A stretch of DNA of 64,000 bases, from positions 5,069,390 to 5,133,389 of the forward strand of contig CM038719.1 in NCBI GenBank assembly GCA_021613375.1. Direction: 5' to 3'. Source of the DNA: Megaleporinus macrocephalus. Its lineage: Eukaryota; Chordata; Actinopteri; Characiformes; Anostomidae. Shown piece by piece: positions 1-11,055 of this stretch. Under the pieces are notes generated by a model. That model was not told the origin of the DNA. It worked only from the letters and a program-made list of their open reading frames with translations, and ran no database searches. Every line of letters begins with the position of its first letter. Within the stretch, counting starts at the first letter, position 1. Both the position numbers and the translations under genes were made by a program.

Positions 1-793
1 CACCATTCAAAGAACAGACCGCGGCAGGCTAGAGAGTGATAGCCCTGTTTGCACCTGCTACACTCAACCGAGTAGCCCAGGGTGGTGCTCGTTCAGCGCC
101 ATATAAGCTTGGACGTCCGGATTAAACTGGTGAATGTTAAAAAGTTCAGTCAGATTTGCTTCGGTTAGCGAAATCTTTCAACCTGGTGAGTCACGCAAAG
201 TTTAGTTTCCTGTATGAGCGGTGCAGTCATGGCTCTCAGCACGGACACTTCATACAGCAGCACTAAGTTTGCCATGACCTGTAATCACCAAGCTTTAGGC
301 AGTTCTTCCTCACTGACAATAAATAAAGAGATCAAATTATTTTTATGGTCAGCGAGTTGGCCAGCTTGCTGACCACTAAGTTAGGGTCTTTACACAAGTC
401 ACCCTGGTGCTGCCAATCTGGGAGGCTATCTGTTATACTGTGACACAGCAGGGCTTGTAGTTGAGCCACTTCTTCACACAATTACTAACATTGTCCACAG
501 AGAAACATCAAAGCGGGTTTCGGTAAGGAAAGCTAGAATTTAGCTGAGCTTCACGGACGGGGAGCGGGAACTGCTCCAGTTTCTGGAATTCCTGAATGTT
601 GGAACTTCTAGAATTCCAACTTCAGCGTTCAGGGAGCGTTCCATTCTAAAAAGTCGTAGGTCAGAAATTTTAATATGTATTCAAGCTGGTCTGTAACAGG
701 TTCCGTTTGGGTTCCAGACAGCCGAGAAACCCCCAATAACAATGCAGGTCTCGTCACTTATACATGCAGCATTTAAACAAGTCTTCATTTCAG

Positions 794-869
794 TGACGTA
801 CAGTGGGCGGGGCCTCTCTCTGTTCACAACCAATCAGCTATAAAATCCACCTGCTGTCATCCAATCAGG
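794..869 (+). promoter_or_regulatory. Promoter-like motif cluster (CRE-like, GC box, CCAAT, TATA)
   Basis: In order: tgacgta at 794-800, gggcggggcc at 805-814, ccaatcag at 830-837, tataaaa at 839-845 and a second ccaatcag at 861-868. The order and spacing are those of a compact polymerase II promoter. The cluster lies in a repeat unit; the paralogous segment at 3786-3830 keeps a gggcgg box but lacks the TATA word. No open frame follows. It could be a promoter belonging to the repeat, or chance. Confidence 0.3.
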
Positions 870-1134
870 AGCCTGCTCACTATGTGTTGGGATAGTCGGA
901 TGCAGCAATGAGCTTAACGTACTTGGATAGAAATAGCGGGAGATGTTTGGTGCAAGTTTCTCAGTCCAAAAATGTTGAGTTTAACATGATCTATAATCTC
1001 AAAGCTTTAAACAGTTCTTCCTCGCTGGCTATAAATAAAGAGCCTGTTTGATGCGCCTGGTAGAATTATTTTTATGGTCAGCGAGTTGGCCAGCTTGCTG
1101 ATCGCTAGGTTAGTTTTAGTGCTGCCAATCAACC

Positions 1135-1725
1135 TCAATCAACCATTATTTTTGAACTCAGAAGCACATTGAGGGCAACGCTCATTTTCAATGTAGCCAA
1201 GCATTTACAAGAACAGGGATGGACATGACAAAAAAAAATTAAAACTAAATTTATTCATTATAATTTAAAACGACTGAGAAGAAAGTAGCTAATACATATT
1301 AAACGAACATTTAAAAATAACAGTGAATATAAAAATAGAAAAAATAATAATATTAAAAATAGATAATAGTAGATCATAGATAAGAAATTGAGATTAATAG
1401 ATTAATAATAATAAAAATAATAATAATAAAACAAATAAAATAAAAAGGAAAATAGATAAAAATAAAGCTAAAACATGAAATAAAAATGAATAAGTAAGAT
1501 TAAGTAAAACAGGTACAGACTGTCTGAAGGTTAGATAATAAAAGTTTAAGTTTTATTAAAAGTGACACCAGTGAGCTGAGTTTTAGTGTTTCCTGTAGTA
1601 GATTCTAGCTCACTGGTGCACTGTAGCTAAAAGCAGATTTTCCCAGTTCAGTAAAAATTGGTACCTGGCAGCTGATCCAACCACCAAATGGCCGGAGAGT
1701 GTTTTATAAATAAAAATCAACCAAC
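1135..1725. mobile_element. A-rich interspersed insert in repeat copy 2
   Basis: This block separates two parts of repeat copy 2 that are adjacent in copy 1 (the gctgccaatc segment and the segment ending gacacagcagg). It begins with a CA-rich stretch and carries a very A/T-rich core of short A and TAA runs at 1240-1560. It ends near ataaaaatcaacca. Similar aatcaacc words sit on both edges and may be a decayed target duplication. No open frame is seen. Its class (SINE tail, LINE 3' end or DNA element) is not clear. Confidence 0.45.
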
Positions 1726-2370
1726 CAACAGTCTTATACTGCGACACAGCAGGACTGGCAACTTGTCGTAGGGAGATTTGGAGCGATGGAGTTGAGCCAC
1801 TTGTATCTACCTATTCAGTATAAATCCCTTCATTTACACTCAATCAGACACACAATTACAAACATCTTCCACAGAGAAACAACAAACCAGGTTTTAGAAG
1901 AAGCTAGAATTTAGCTGAGCCCTATGAACACAGTGTGGCAACGTCCGGTTTCTGGAATTCCAACATCTGTGAGAGTTCCATTATAAACCTCCTAGTCAGA
2001 GGTCAGAATTTCAAGTATGGATCAGCATTTAATACACAGTTATGCTGATTAACTCAGTGGTCTATAACAGGGGTATTGAATTAGAGTTCAGTAAGGTCCA
2101 TCCAGGGTAGATTTCCTCAGACCAGGGTCTGGGTGGTTCTGTGTGGAGTGTGTATGTTCTCTCCGTGCTTGAGTGGTTTCCTCCGGGTACTCTGGTTTCC
2201 TCCCACAGTCCAAACACATGCATGTTAGGTTGATCACTCACTCTAAACTGCCCGTAGGTGTGAGTGTGTGAGTGAGTGTTGACCATGCGATGGACTGGCC
2301 ACCTGTCCATGGTGTACCCCACCTTTGCCTGATGATGCTGGGATTGGCTCCAGCCACCCCGTGACCCCAA

Positions 2371-3240
2371 CTAGTGGGATAAATTGAATTGAATTGAATT
2401 GAATTAAATCAACAATATTTTAATTAATATTGGGCACAACATCACAAGACAACAACAAACAAACATAAAAGACATAAAAATACCAAACACAAGCGATGAG
2501 TCCAGTATCCAATCAAATTAATATCAAAGTTCATTTAGCCATCAATTGGCTTCAGGAACAAAGGTCACTCTCCGTCGAACAGTCCGACATCTAGGACAAC
2601 GATACCTATGGCCATGAGGCAAAAGTTGAAAATCATAATAAAGAGCATGTGAAGGATCGTTAATAATAGAACGTCCGTTTTTCAGTGTTGTTTGTGCAAT
2701 GCACTCGAAGATCAAAGTCCAACAATTTGAAAACATGTAGATATTAAATACTGCAACCATTTTTATTTTTTAAACTCAGAGACTGAAACCAACAAATGAA
2801 AGAAAATGAAACAACACTCTCAATAAAGGAACAATAAAATGTAAACAACACAGATGTATCAACAGAAAAAGACTTAAACTTCCGAAGAAAATACATACGT
2901 TGCTGACCTTTTTTTAAAACGGTCTCTGTGTTGTCCTCAAATTTTAATTGTCCCCAAAGATTGTCCCCAAGTACTTGTAAGTGCTAACTCTCTCTACTGC
3001 TCGTCCGTTTATATAGGTATCAGAATCCAAAGGTGGCAACTTAGAGAAATCAATAATAATCTCCTTGGTTTTCGAGACATACATCAGTACGTATGAAAGA
3101 TCACACCAGTCTATAAACTCGTGCAGAGCTGGGCTGTGATCCTGCTGTTCACCAGAGAGCAGGGACAACAGAACTGTATCATCTGCAAAATTTATAATAT
3201 ACTGATTTTCATGGCCACTCCTACAAATATCAGTGTACGG
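2371..3240 (-). pseudogene. 5'-truncated non-LTR retrotransposon, reverse transcriptase 3' part
   Basis: The minus strand encodes the C-terminal part of a LINE reverse transcriptase. The catalytic box reads NFADDTVLLS near 3170-3195. It is followed by a WCD block, a VSKTKEIIIDF block and INGRAVERVSTYKYLGTIF, which are standard downstream blocks of CR1/L2/Rex-like enzymes. A second stretch (2542-2760) holds the C-terminal PRCRTVRRRVTFVP-like signature in another frame, so at least one frameshift is present. Everything upstream of the FADD box is missing. The element ends at a (GAATT)n tract (2371-2405), as expected for a LINE 3' tail. It is dead; the exact clade is uncertain. Confidence 0.85.
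2376..2407. repeat. (GAATT)n short tandem tract at LINE 3' end
   Basis: Four to five GAATT units lie directly at the 3' boundary of the minus-strand LINE fragment. Short tandem tails of this kind are usual for several fish non-LTR families. Confidence 0.75.
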
Positions 3241-3692
3241 AGAGCGGAAGATGATGGATGGATGGATGGCTGATTTTAATTAGTGCCACGGTCTCAGAAC
3301 ATATGAGATGTTGGTTTGGAGCTGTCTGTGTGAAGAATAAACATCTCCGTCTCGCTCCATTCCTGGTTGTAAAGTCGGTTTTCTCTGTCGACTTTTCTTT
3401 TTTTAGAGTACGCCGCCTGACTCGCTTTATTCTCCGACCTGCTTCTCGCCTGTGTGCACTTCCAAATCTGCACAGCTCCGATTGGTTGAGGAGAACGTTT
3501 GGTGAGCTTACAGCACACATGGTCTGTGAGTTTACTGCACCGCAAAGCCTGTATACCGTAAAGACAAGAAAAGCTCCGCCTCTTAAAATAAACACAGTCA
3601 GATTTAAATAATTCTCAATAGATTATCGGTTTGGGTCCACATTGGACAACGCCTGGGTCCGGACCGGCCTATTAGTGACCCCTGGTCTATAA

Positions 3693-4020
3693 CATAGCCT
3701 CACTTTTTCAGACAGCCGAGAAACTCCAAACAGCAAAGCCAGTCTCGTCACTCACACACGCAGCGTTTAAACAAGTGCAGCCTTCGTTCGAGAGACGCGC
3801 AGTGGGCGGAGCCTCAATCAATCAGTCATACAAACCATTTACCATTTACATTCAATCAGACACACAATTACCAGCGTCTTCTACAGAGAAACAACAAACC
3901 AGGTTTTAGAAGAAAAGCTAGAATTTGACTGAGCTTCATGGGCACAGCTTCGCACCTGCCCCAGCTTCTGGAATTCCCGAATGTGGGAATTCCAACTTCA
4001 GGAAGCATTCTATTATGAAC
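3693..4020. repeat. Partial third copy of the ~0.7-kb tandem repeat
   Basis: It resumes after the hAT-like element with cagacagccgagaaac (3710), matching 717. It then joins a segment matching 1840-2000 (aatcagacacacaatta, then acagagaaacaacaaacc). The join is different from copy 1, so the unit has been internally shortened. Confidence 0.6.
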
Positions 4021-4187
4021 TGTTGCATCTGATCCACTCACACCAGCACAGCACACGCTAACATACCACGATCACGTCAGTGTCACTGCAGTGCTGAGAA
4101 TGACCCACCTCCCTAATAGTAGCTGCTCTGTGGTGGTCCTGTGGGGGTCCAGATCATTAAAGAACAGAGTAATAAAGTATACAGAGA
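4021..4187. mobile_element. Fragment of a teleost DNA-transposon repeat
   Basis: This stretch (gatccactcacaccagcac, gtgctgagaa, ctgctctgtggtggtcctg, aagaacagagtaataaag) matches 33604-33763 closely. The other copy continues into a 45-bp array and a terminal end; this one stops at tacagagaat, where the 17-bp minisatellite begins. Confidence 0.7.
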
Positions 4188-7100
4188 ATGTTTGGGCTGG
4201 TTTAATGTTTGGACTGATTTGATGTTTGGACTGGTTTAATGTTTGGACTGGTTTAATGTTTGGACTGATTTGATGTTTGGACTGATTTGATGTTTGGACT
4301 GGTTTAATGTTTGGACTGGTTTCATGTTTGGACTGTGTTAATGTTTGGACTGGTTTAATGTTTGGACTGTTTTAATATTTGGATTGTTTTAATGTTTGGA
4401 CTGGTTTAATGTTTGGACTGGTTTAATGTTTGGACTGGTTTAATGTTTGGACTGTTTTAATATTTGGATTGTTTTAATGTTTGGACTGGTTTAATGTTTG
4501 GACTGTTTTAATATTTGGATTGTTTTAATGTTTGGACTGGTTTAATGTTTGAACTGGTTTAATGTTTGAACTCGTTTAATGTTTGGACTGGTTTAATGTT
4601 TGGATTGTTTTAATGTTTGGACTGGTTTCATTTTTGGACTGGTTTAATGTTTGGACTGTTTTAATATTTGGATTGTTTTAATGTTTGGACTGGTTTAATG
4701 TTTGAACTTGTTTAATGTTTGGACTGGTTTAATGTTTGGACTGGTTTAATGTTTGGATTGTTTTAATGTTTGGACTGGTTTCATTTTTGGACTGGTTTAA
4801 TGTTTGGACTGGTTTAATGTTTGGATTGTTTTAATGTTTGGACTGGTTTAATGTTTGAATTGTTTTAATGTTTGGACTGGTTTCATTTTTGGACTGGATT
4901 AATGTTTGGGCTGGTTTAATGTTTGGACTGTTTTAATGTTTGGATTGTTTTAATGTTTGGACTGGTTTCATGTTTGGACTGGTTTAATGTTTGGGCTGGT
5001 TTAATGTTTGGGCTGGTTTAATGTTTGGACTGTTTTAATATTTGGGTTGTTTTAATGTTTGGACTGGTTTAATGTTTGGACTGGTTTAATGTTTGGACTG
5101 GTTTAATGTTTGGATTGTTTTAATGTTTGGACTGGTTTAATGTTTGAATTGTTTTAATGTTTGGACTGGTTTCATTTTTGGACTGGATTAATGTTTGGGC
5201 TGGTTTAATGTTTGGACTGTTTTAATGTTTGGATTGTTTTAATGTTTGGACTGGTTTCATGTTTGGACTGGTTTAATGTTTGGGCTGGTTTAATGTTTGG
5301 ACTGTTTTAATATTTGGATTGTTTTAATGTTTGGACTGGTTTAATGTTTGGACTGGTTTAATGTTTGGACTGGTTTAATGTTTGGATTGTTTTAATGTTT
5401 GGACTGGTTTAATGTTTGAATTGTTTTAATGTTTGGACTGGTTTAATGTTTGAACTCGTTTAATGTTTGGACTGGTTTAATGTTTGGATTGTTTTAATGT
5501 TTGGACTGGTTTAATGTTTGAATTGTTTTAATGTTTGGACTGGTTTAATGTTTGAACTCGTTTAATGTTTGGACTGGTTTAATGTTTGGACTGTTTTAAT
5601 GTTTGGACTGGTTTTATGTTTGGACTGGTTTAATGTTTGGACTGGTTTAATGTTTGGACTGTTTTAATGTTTGGACTGGTTTTATGTTTGGACTGGTTTA
5701 ATGTTTGGACTGTTTTAATATTTGGATTGTTTTAATGTTTGGACTGGTTTAATGTTTGGACTGGTTTAATGTTTGGACTGTTTTAATATTTGGATTGTTT
5801 TAATGTTTGGACTGGTTTAATGTTTGAACTGGTTTAATGTTTGAACTCGTTTAATGTTTGGACTGGTTTAATGTTTGGACTGTTTTAATGTTTGGACTGG
5901 TTTAATGTTTGGACTGGTTTAATGTTTGGACTGTTTTAATGTTTGAATTTTTTTAATGTTTGGACTGGTTTAATGTTTGGACTGTGTTAATGTTTGGACT
6001 GTTTTAATATTTGGATTGTTTTAATGTTTTAACTGGTTTAATGTTTGGACTGTTTTAATGTTTGGACTGGTTTAATGTTTGGACTGGTTTCATGTTTGGA
6101 CTGGTTTCATGTTTGGACTGTTTTAATGTTTGGACTGTTTTAATATTTGGATTGTTTTAATGTTTGGACTGGTTTAATGTTTGGACTGTTTTAATATTTG
6201 GATTGTTTTAATGTTTGGACTGGTTTCATGTTTGAACTTGTTTAATGTTTGGACTGGTTTAATGTTTGGACTGGTTTAATGTTTGGATTGTTTTAATGTT
6301 TGGACTGGTTTCATCTTTGGACAGGTTTAATGTTTGGGCTGGTTTAACGTTTGGACTGTTTTAATGTTTGAATTGTTTTAATGTTTGGACTGGTTTAATG
6401 TTTGGACTGGTTTAATGTTTGGACTGTGTTAATGTTTGGACTGTTTTAATATTTGGATTGTTTTAATGTTTTAACTGGTTTAATGTTTGGACTGGTTTAA
6501 TGTTTGGACTGTTTTAATGTTTGGACTGGTTTAATGTTTGGACTGGTTTAATGTTTGGACTGTTTTAATGTTTGAATTTTTTTAATGTTTGGACTGGTTT
6601 AATGTTTGGACTGGTTTCATGTTTGGACTGTGTTAATGTTTGGACTGTTTTAATATTTGGATTGTTTTAATGTTTTAACTGGTTTAATGTTTGGACTGTT
6701 TTAATGTTTGGACTGTTTTAATATTTGGATTGTTTTAATGTTTGGACTGTTTTAATGTTTGGACTGGTTTCATGTTTGGACTGGTTTCATGTTTGGACTG
6801 GTTTAATGTTTGGACTGTTTTAATATTTGGATTGTTTTAATGTTTGGACTGGTTTAATGTTTGGACTGTTTTAATATTTGGATTGTTTTAATGTTTGGAC
6901 TGGTTTCATGTTTGAACTTGTTTAATGTTTGGACTGGTTTAATGTTTGGACTGGTTTAATGTTTGGATTGTTTTAATGTTTGGACTGGTTTCATCTTTGG
7001 ACAGGTTTAATGTTTGGGCTGGTTTAATGTTTGGACTGTTTTAAAGTTTGAATTGTTTTAATGTTTGGACTGGTTTAATGTTTGGACTGGTTTAATGTTT

Positions 7101-7828
7101 GGACTGTGTTAATGTTTGGACTGTTTTAATATTTGGATTGTTTTAATGTTTTAACTGGTTTAATGTTTGGACTGTTTTAATGTTTGGACTGTTTTAATAT
7201 TTGGATTGTTTTAATGTTTGGACTGGTTTAATGTTTGGACTGGTTTCATGTTTGGACTGGTTTCATGTTTGGACTGGTTTAATGTTTGGACTGTTTTAAT
7301 ATTTGGATTGTTTTAATGTTTGGACTGGTTTAATGTTTGGACTGGTTTCATGTTTGGACTGGTTTAATGTTTGGACTGTTTTAATATTTGGATTGTTTTA
7401 ATGTTTGGACTGGTTAAATGTTTGGACTGGTCTAATGTTTGGACTGTGTTAATGTTTGGACTGTTTTAATATTTGGATTGTTTTAATGTTTTAAATGGTT
7501 TAATGTTTGGACTGGTTTAATGTTTGGACTGTTTTAATGTTTGGACTGTTTTAATATTTAGATTGTTTTAATGTTTGGACTGGTTTAATGTTTGGACTGG
7601 TTTCATGTTTGGACTGGTTTAATGTTTGGACTGGTTTTATGTTTGGACTGGTTTAATGTTTGGACTGTTTTAATATTTGGATTGTTTTAATGTTTGGACT
7701 GTTTTAATGTTTGTACTGTTTTAATATTTGGATTGTTTTAAAGTTTGGACTGGTTTAATGTTTGGACTGGTTTAATGTTTGGACTGGTTTCATGTTTGGA
7801 CTGGTTTAATGTTTGGACTATTTTAATC
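4188..7828. repeat. 17-bp minisatellite, ~214 copies
   Basis: The unit is tgtttggactggtttaa. Frequent variants are ggattgttttaat, gaactcg, a tttcat form and a tatttgg form. Variant units recur in blocks, for example the attgttttaatg pair after tatttgg, so the array grew by copying multi-unit blocks. The total is about 3.64 kb. It starts exactly where the transposon fragment at 4021-4187 ends. Frames at 7738-7966 partly overlap its end and are not genes. Confidence 0.97.
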
Positions 7829-8267
7829 GGACCCGATGCGATAGAGTTGACTCTAAGCTGTGCAGTACTGTGGGTCCAAGAATTGGGAGGCACTTTCTCT
7901 GGCAAACGCCGTACACACAGCCGAGCTCCACTGGATATATGCAATATTCAGATTTTATGCAAATAAGCCAAAGCAGCAGGCTGCCACATTGCGGCAGCGT
8001 GTTCAGAGCAGCGCTGCTGTTCTGAGTCTCAGATCCATTCAGTGTTCATCACTCTTATTACTGCAGTGACTCGGACAGTTCCTTTTACTGCTTCCTGCCT
8101 CACCTGATTCAGCTCATGGGCTGACTGATGGGCCCTTCCTGCTGTAGCTGTAGCATTCACCACTTTCTGCTTGTTAATGCTGCTAGAAAAACTAGTACCG
8201 AGCAGCACAGCTGGTCACCAGTATACACTGTGTTTGGATGCTGGAAGGCTGGAGTAACCAGCTAAAC
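7829..8267. other. Unassigned unique-looking DNA
   Basis: Mixed-composition sequence between the 17-bp array and the second hAT-like copy. Three short overlapping open frames occur on the plus strand, but none resembles a known protein and splice signals are not convincing. I see nothing definite here. Confidence 0.5.
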
Positions 8268-8775
8268 CAGGGGTGTTTAATTAGAGTCCATAAGGTCCAG
8301 TTAGAGGAGATCTCCTCAGGCCAAGGTCCGGACTGTCATCATCTCTAACGTGTGTTCTGATTCTGTGGTGTATCCTGTTTACTGAAGTAGTCTAGTATCA
8401 GCATCTTATACCATCAGATACTGAAACACCAACACACCACACATACCGTTCAGTATATTTCAGTATATTTACTGTTTAAATGCTGAACTGAATTTATTAT
8501 ACCCCAATTTATTTATTATACCCGCATACCCCAATGTGCACAGATCTGATTGGCTGAGGAGAGCCTTCGGTGATCTTACAGTGCACGTGATTGGTGTCTG
8601 AGTTCACTGTGCCATAAAGCCTGCATACCATAAAGATGAGAAAAGCTCCGCCTTTAAAATAAACATAGCTCAAATAAAATCATTCTCAATAGTTTATCGG
8701 TTTGGATCCACACTGGACAATGTCTGGGTCCAGACCCGGACCGCGGTCTGCCTATTAGTGACCCCTGATCTAAAT
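8260..8775. mobile_element. hAT-like element, uninterrupted copy
   Basis: It runs from caggggt (8268) to acccctg (8767), about 500 bases, and aligns with both ends of the element at 2068-3684. Shared internal blocks include aaagctccgcct and gacccctg-side sequence. The flanking octamers agctaaac (8260-8267) and atctaaat (8768-8775) match at 6 of 8 positions, a decayed target duplication. The antisense 102-codon frame at 8654-8962 crosses the element edge and is not a gene. Confidence 0.72.
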
Positions 8776-9360
8776 CATCACCAGCAGCCACTTGCAGGCT
8801 GAATGTGAGGTTGATGGTAAGTTGGGAAGTGAAGTCCATCCTAACTTGAGAGTAGGTAAGCTTGAAACAAGCATTTTCAGTTGCACCAAAACACTTACGG
8901 TACATCTTAACTGGTAGCATGTGACGTGAATGTAGATCAAAAGACTGTGCCATTAGTGCCATTGGTCTCTAAAGTTAGTTAGCTAGCTGACCTGGCTAAT
9001 ATTAGCATCCCCTAGCAAAAGCCAAACTGGCCCTTTATGGAAGCCCTTGATGTAAACTGTGGGGTTTTATGGGGTGTTTGTTGCTATGAAGCCATATTTA
9101 TGTGTTGAATTGTCAGGCCTGTCAGTCAGACAAGGGCTGATGATGATAGCTAGTAAGGTAGGTAAAGCTAAGCTAGATATCTAAAGTTAGCTCTTCATTA
9201 CAACTGAACAGTAAACTGAACAACTGAAATATGAAGATGTGGGTTTCACTAATTACAACTCAAGATTATTAAAGAAGACACAACTTCTGTGCATGTTATC
9301 TGAACAAGGTTGTATGTGGTGTTATGACTGACGCTTAGCAAAATTCCATTATAATATAAT
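8776..9360. other. Unassigned DNA
   Basis: A/T-moderate sequence with short repeated words such as gttagcta and ctagcta. No supported gene or element. Confidence 0.5.
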
Positions 9361-9496
9361 GGAATGTATGAAGGACACTAAGAGGTTGTGACAACGTATT
9401 GACAATGTTGCCTCTGTGTTGTCATAACTTTCTGAGGAATTACATTCCAACATTGCGGGCACCAAAATAATAGGTTGTCACAACTTTGTCACAATG
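9361..9496 (+). mobile_element. Palindrome-rich dispersed repeat, copy 1
   Basis: It contains ggttgtgacaacg, gacaatgttg, aactttctgaggaattac and ttgtcacaa words. The reverse complement of 16082-16250 gives the same series in the same order. Internal inverted words of the type ttgtgacaac/gttgtcacaa suggest a MITE-like hairpin element. Confidence 0.6.
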
Positions 9497-9582
9497 TAAC
9501 TGTGTTTGAACTGAAAAAGTTCTCTCGGTCCTTCGTTATTGCCACTTTATTTTTATTCAACATTTTTATCACAGCAGTCTGC

Positions 9583-9584
<2 letters not shown>

Positions 9585-9655
<71 letters not shown>

Positions 9656-9665
9656 GTATATATAT
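9585..9665. repeat. (CA)n followed by (TA)n compound microsatellite
   Basis: About 21 CA units are followed directly by a TA tract with one interruption at 9655-9658. Confidence 0.97.
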
Positions 9666-9675
9666 ATACTTACAC

Positions 9676-10629
9676 CAATAAACACTAATAAATAGAATGA
9701 ACACTAATATATGGAACAAACAGTGTTATATAAATGGAATGAACACTAATATATAGATTGAACACTAATATATAGAATAAACAGTGTTGTATAAATGGAA
9801 TGAACACTAATATATGGAATGAACACTAATATATATGGAATGAACACTAATATATAGAATAAACAGTGTTGTATATATGGAATGAACACTAATATATAGA
9901 ATGAACTCTAATATAGAATAAACAGTGTTGTAAAATGGAATGAACACTAATATATGGAATGAACAGTAATATATATGGAATGAACACTAATAAATAGAAT
10001 AAACAGTGTTGTATAAATGGAATGAACAGTAATATATATGGAATGAACACTAATAAATAGAATAAACAGTGTTGTATAAATGGAATGAACAGTAATATAT
10101 ATGGAATGAACACTAATAAATAGAATAAACAGTGTTGTATAAATGGAATGAACAGTAATATATATGGAATGAACACTAATATATAGAATAAACAGTGTTG
10201 TATAAATGGACTGAACACTAATATATGGAATGAACAGTATTATATATAGAATGAACACTAATATATAGAATGAACACTAATATATAGAATAAAAAGTGTT
10301 ATATAAATGGAATGAACACTAATATATATGGAATGAACACTAATATGTAGAATGAACACTAATATATAGAATGAACACTAATATATAGAATAAACAGTGT
10401 TATATAAATGGAATGAACACTAATATATGGAATGAACACTAATATATAGAATAAACAGTGTTATATAAATGGAATGAACACTAATATATGGAATGAACAG
10501 TTAATTCTATATATTACTGTTCATTCTATATATTACTGTTCATTCTATATATTACTGTTCATTCTATGTATTCGTGTTCATTCCAAACATCCCTGTTCAT
10601 TCTATATAGAATGAACACTAGTATATGGA

Positions 10630-10632
<3 letters not shown>
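9676..10632. repeat. A/T-rich minisatellite with 63-bp higher-order unit and an inversion
   Basis: The basic unit is about 21 bases around atggaatgaacactaata. Between 9961 and 10150 a three-unit block repeats with an exact 63-base period (gaacagtaat at 9961, 10024 and 10087). From 10501 the unit is on the opposite strand (attactgttcattctat) and it flips back at about 10605. The long minus frames at 9889-10258 exist only because 63 is divisible by three. Confidence 0.95.

Positions 10633-10713
<81 letters not shown>
10633..10713. repeat. (TA)n microsatellite
   Basis: About 40 uninterrupted TA units lie directly upstream of the CpG-rich segment. Confidence 0.98.
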
Positions 10714-10714
<1 letters not shown>

Positions 10715-10874
10715 CGTTTCCCGCCCTCTCTGAGGCTTCCCCTCCTAGACGGGAATGTGGACGGGGCCAGAGGTGGCATCCGTGGGCGTGGCCTGTGCGC
10801 TATGTGGGCGTGTTTTCATCTTTCGGCTTTTTTTTTTTTTGACATTTCCCTCGAGCGGTGAGCACGTGACCGCG

Positions 10875-11009
10875 ATGGCTGCTGCGGCTGCTGTTTCTGC
10901 TGCTCTCGTGCAGCGCGCGCGTATCGCCTCGCTGGAGCAGAAAGCAGGAGGCGAGCAGGGTTCGAACTGCGCGCGGCGGGGAAAAACGGGCTCGCGCTCG
11001 GGCTGCTGA
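10875..11009 (+). CDS. 44-aa uORF-like frame in the CpG island
   Basis: The ATG has a strong context, with G at -3 and G at +4. The frame reads MAAAAAVSAALVQRARIASL and continues, Ala/Gly/Arg-rich, to TGA at 11007. No GT donor that would splice out the stop is convincing, so it is more likely an upstream open reading frame than a first coding exon. I do not recognise a protein family. The Ala-rich start could simply reflect the GC-rich DNA. Confidence 0.25.
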   Translation: MAAAAAVSAALVQRARIASLEQKAGGEQGSNCARRGKTGSRSGC

Positions 11010-11018
11010 GGAGACAGC

Positions 11019-11021
<3 letters not shown>

Positions 11022-11053
<32 letters not shown>
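11022..11053. repeat. (GA)n microsatellite
   Basis: About 15 GA units in the candidate 5' UTR; a second shorter GA tract lies at 11212-11236. Antisense frames rich in Ser-Leu at 10745-11319 derive from these. Confidence 0.95.

Positions 11054-11055
<2 letters not shown>

Larger units (their letters stand above)
273..2059. repeat. Degenerate ~0.7-kb tandem repeat, copies 1 and 2
   Basis: Two diverged direct copies can be aligned by eye. The block around 291 (aagcttta, then cagttcttcctc) recurs around 1003, and the block around 498-680 (acagagaaaca, gctagaattta, ctggaattcc) recurs at 1870-2020. Copy 1 continues into a segment at 717-816 (cagacagccgagaaac up to a GC-rich box) that recurs at 3710-3813. 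The spacing is about 712 bases once insertions are discounted. No coding potential is visible. It may be an old local duplication or part of a larger mobile element; I do not recognise the family. Confidence 0.65.
2133..3275. mobile_element. Common teleost interspersed repeat, split by a LINE
   Basis: The left part (2133-2370) carries a block I recognise as widespread in fish genomes: tcctccgggtactctgg, cacagtccaaacacatgc, ctctaaactgcccgtag and ggctccagccacc. Its usual tail, an agcgga-type word followed by ggatggatgg, is not at 2370 but at 3242-3270, on the far side of the LINE fragment. So this repeat first entered the hAT-like element and was then split. The 102-codon antisense frame across 2062-2370 is a by-product, not a gene. 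Confidence 0.6.
2060..3692. mobile_element. hAT-like element with perfect 8-bp target duplication
   Basis: The element runs from caggggt at 2068 to acccctg at 3684, which are inverted ends. It is flanked on both sides by the 8-base direct repeat gtctataa (2060-2067 and 3685-3692). Eight-base duplications and CAGGG-type ends are typical of hAT transposons. Both terminal regions align with the shorter copy at 8268-8767, so the middle (about 2133-3275) is a later insertion. No transposase frame is present, so it is non-autonomous. The related tandem copy at 689-696 reads gtctgtaa and represents the site before insertion. Confidence 0.8.

Noticed and set aside
3230..3611. Overlapping frames of about 120 codons on both strands
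   Set aside because: They lie inside the right part of the hAT-like element, aligned with noncoding sequence at 8500-8770.
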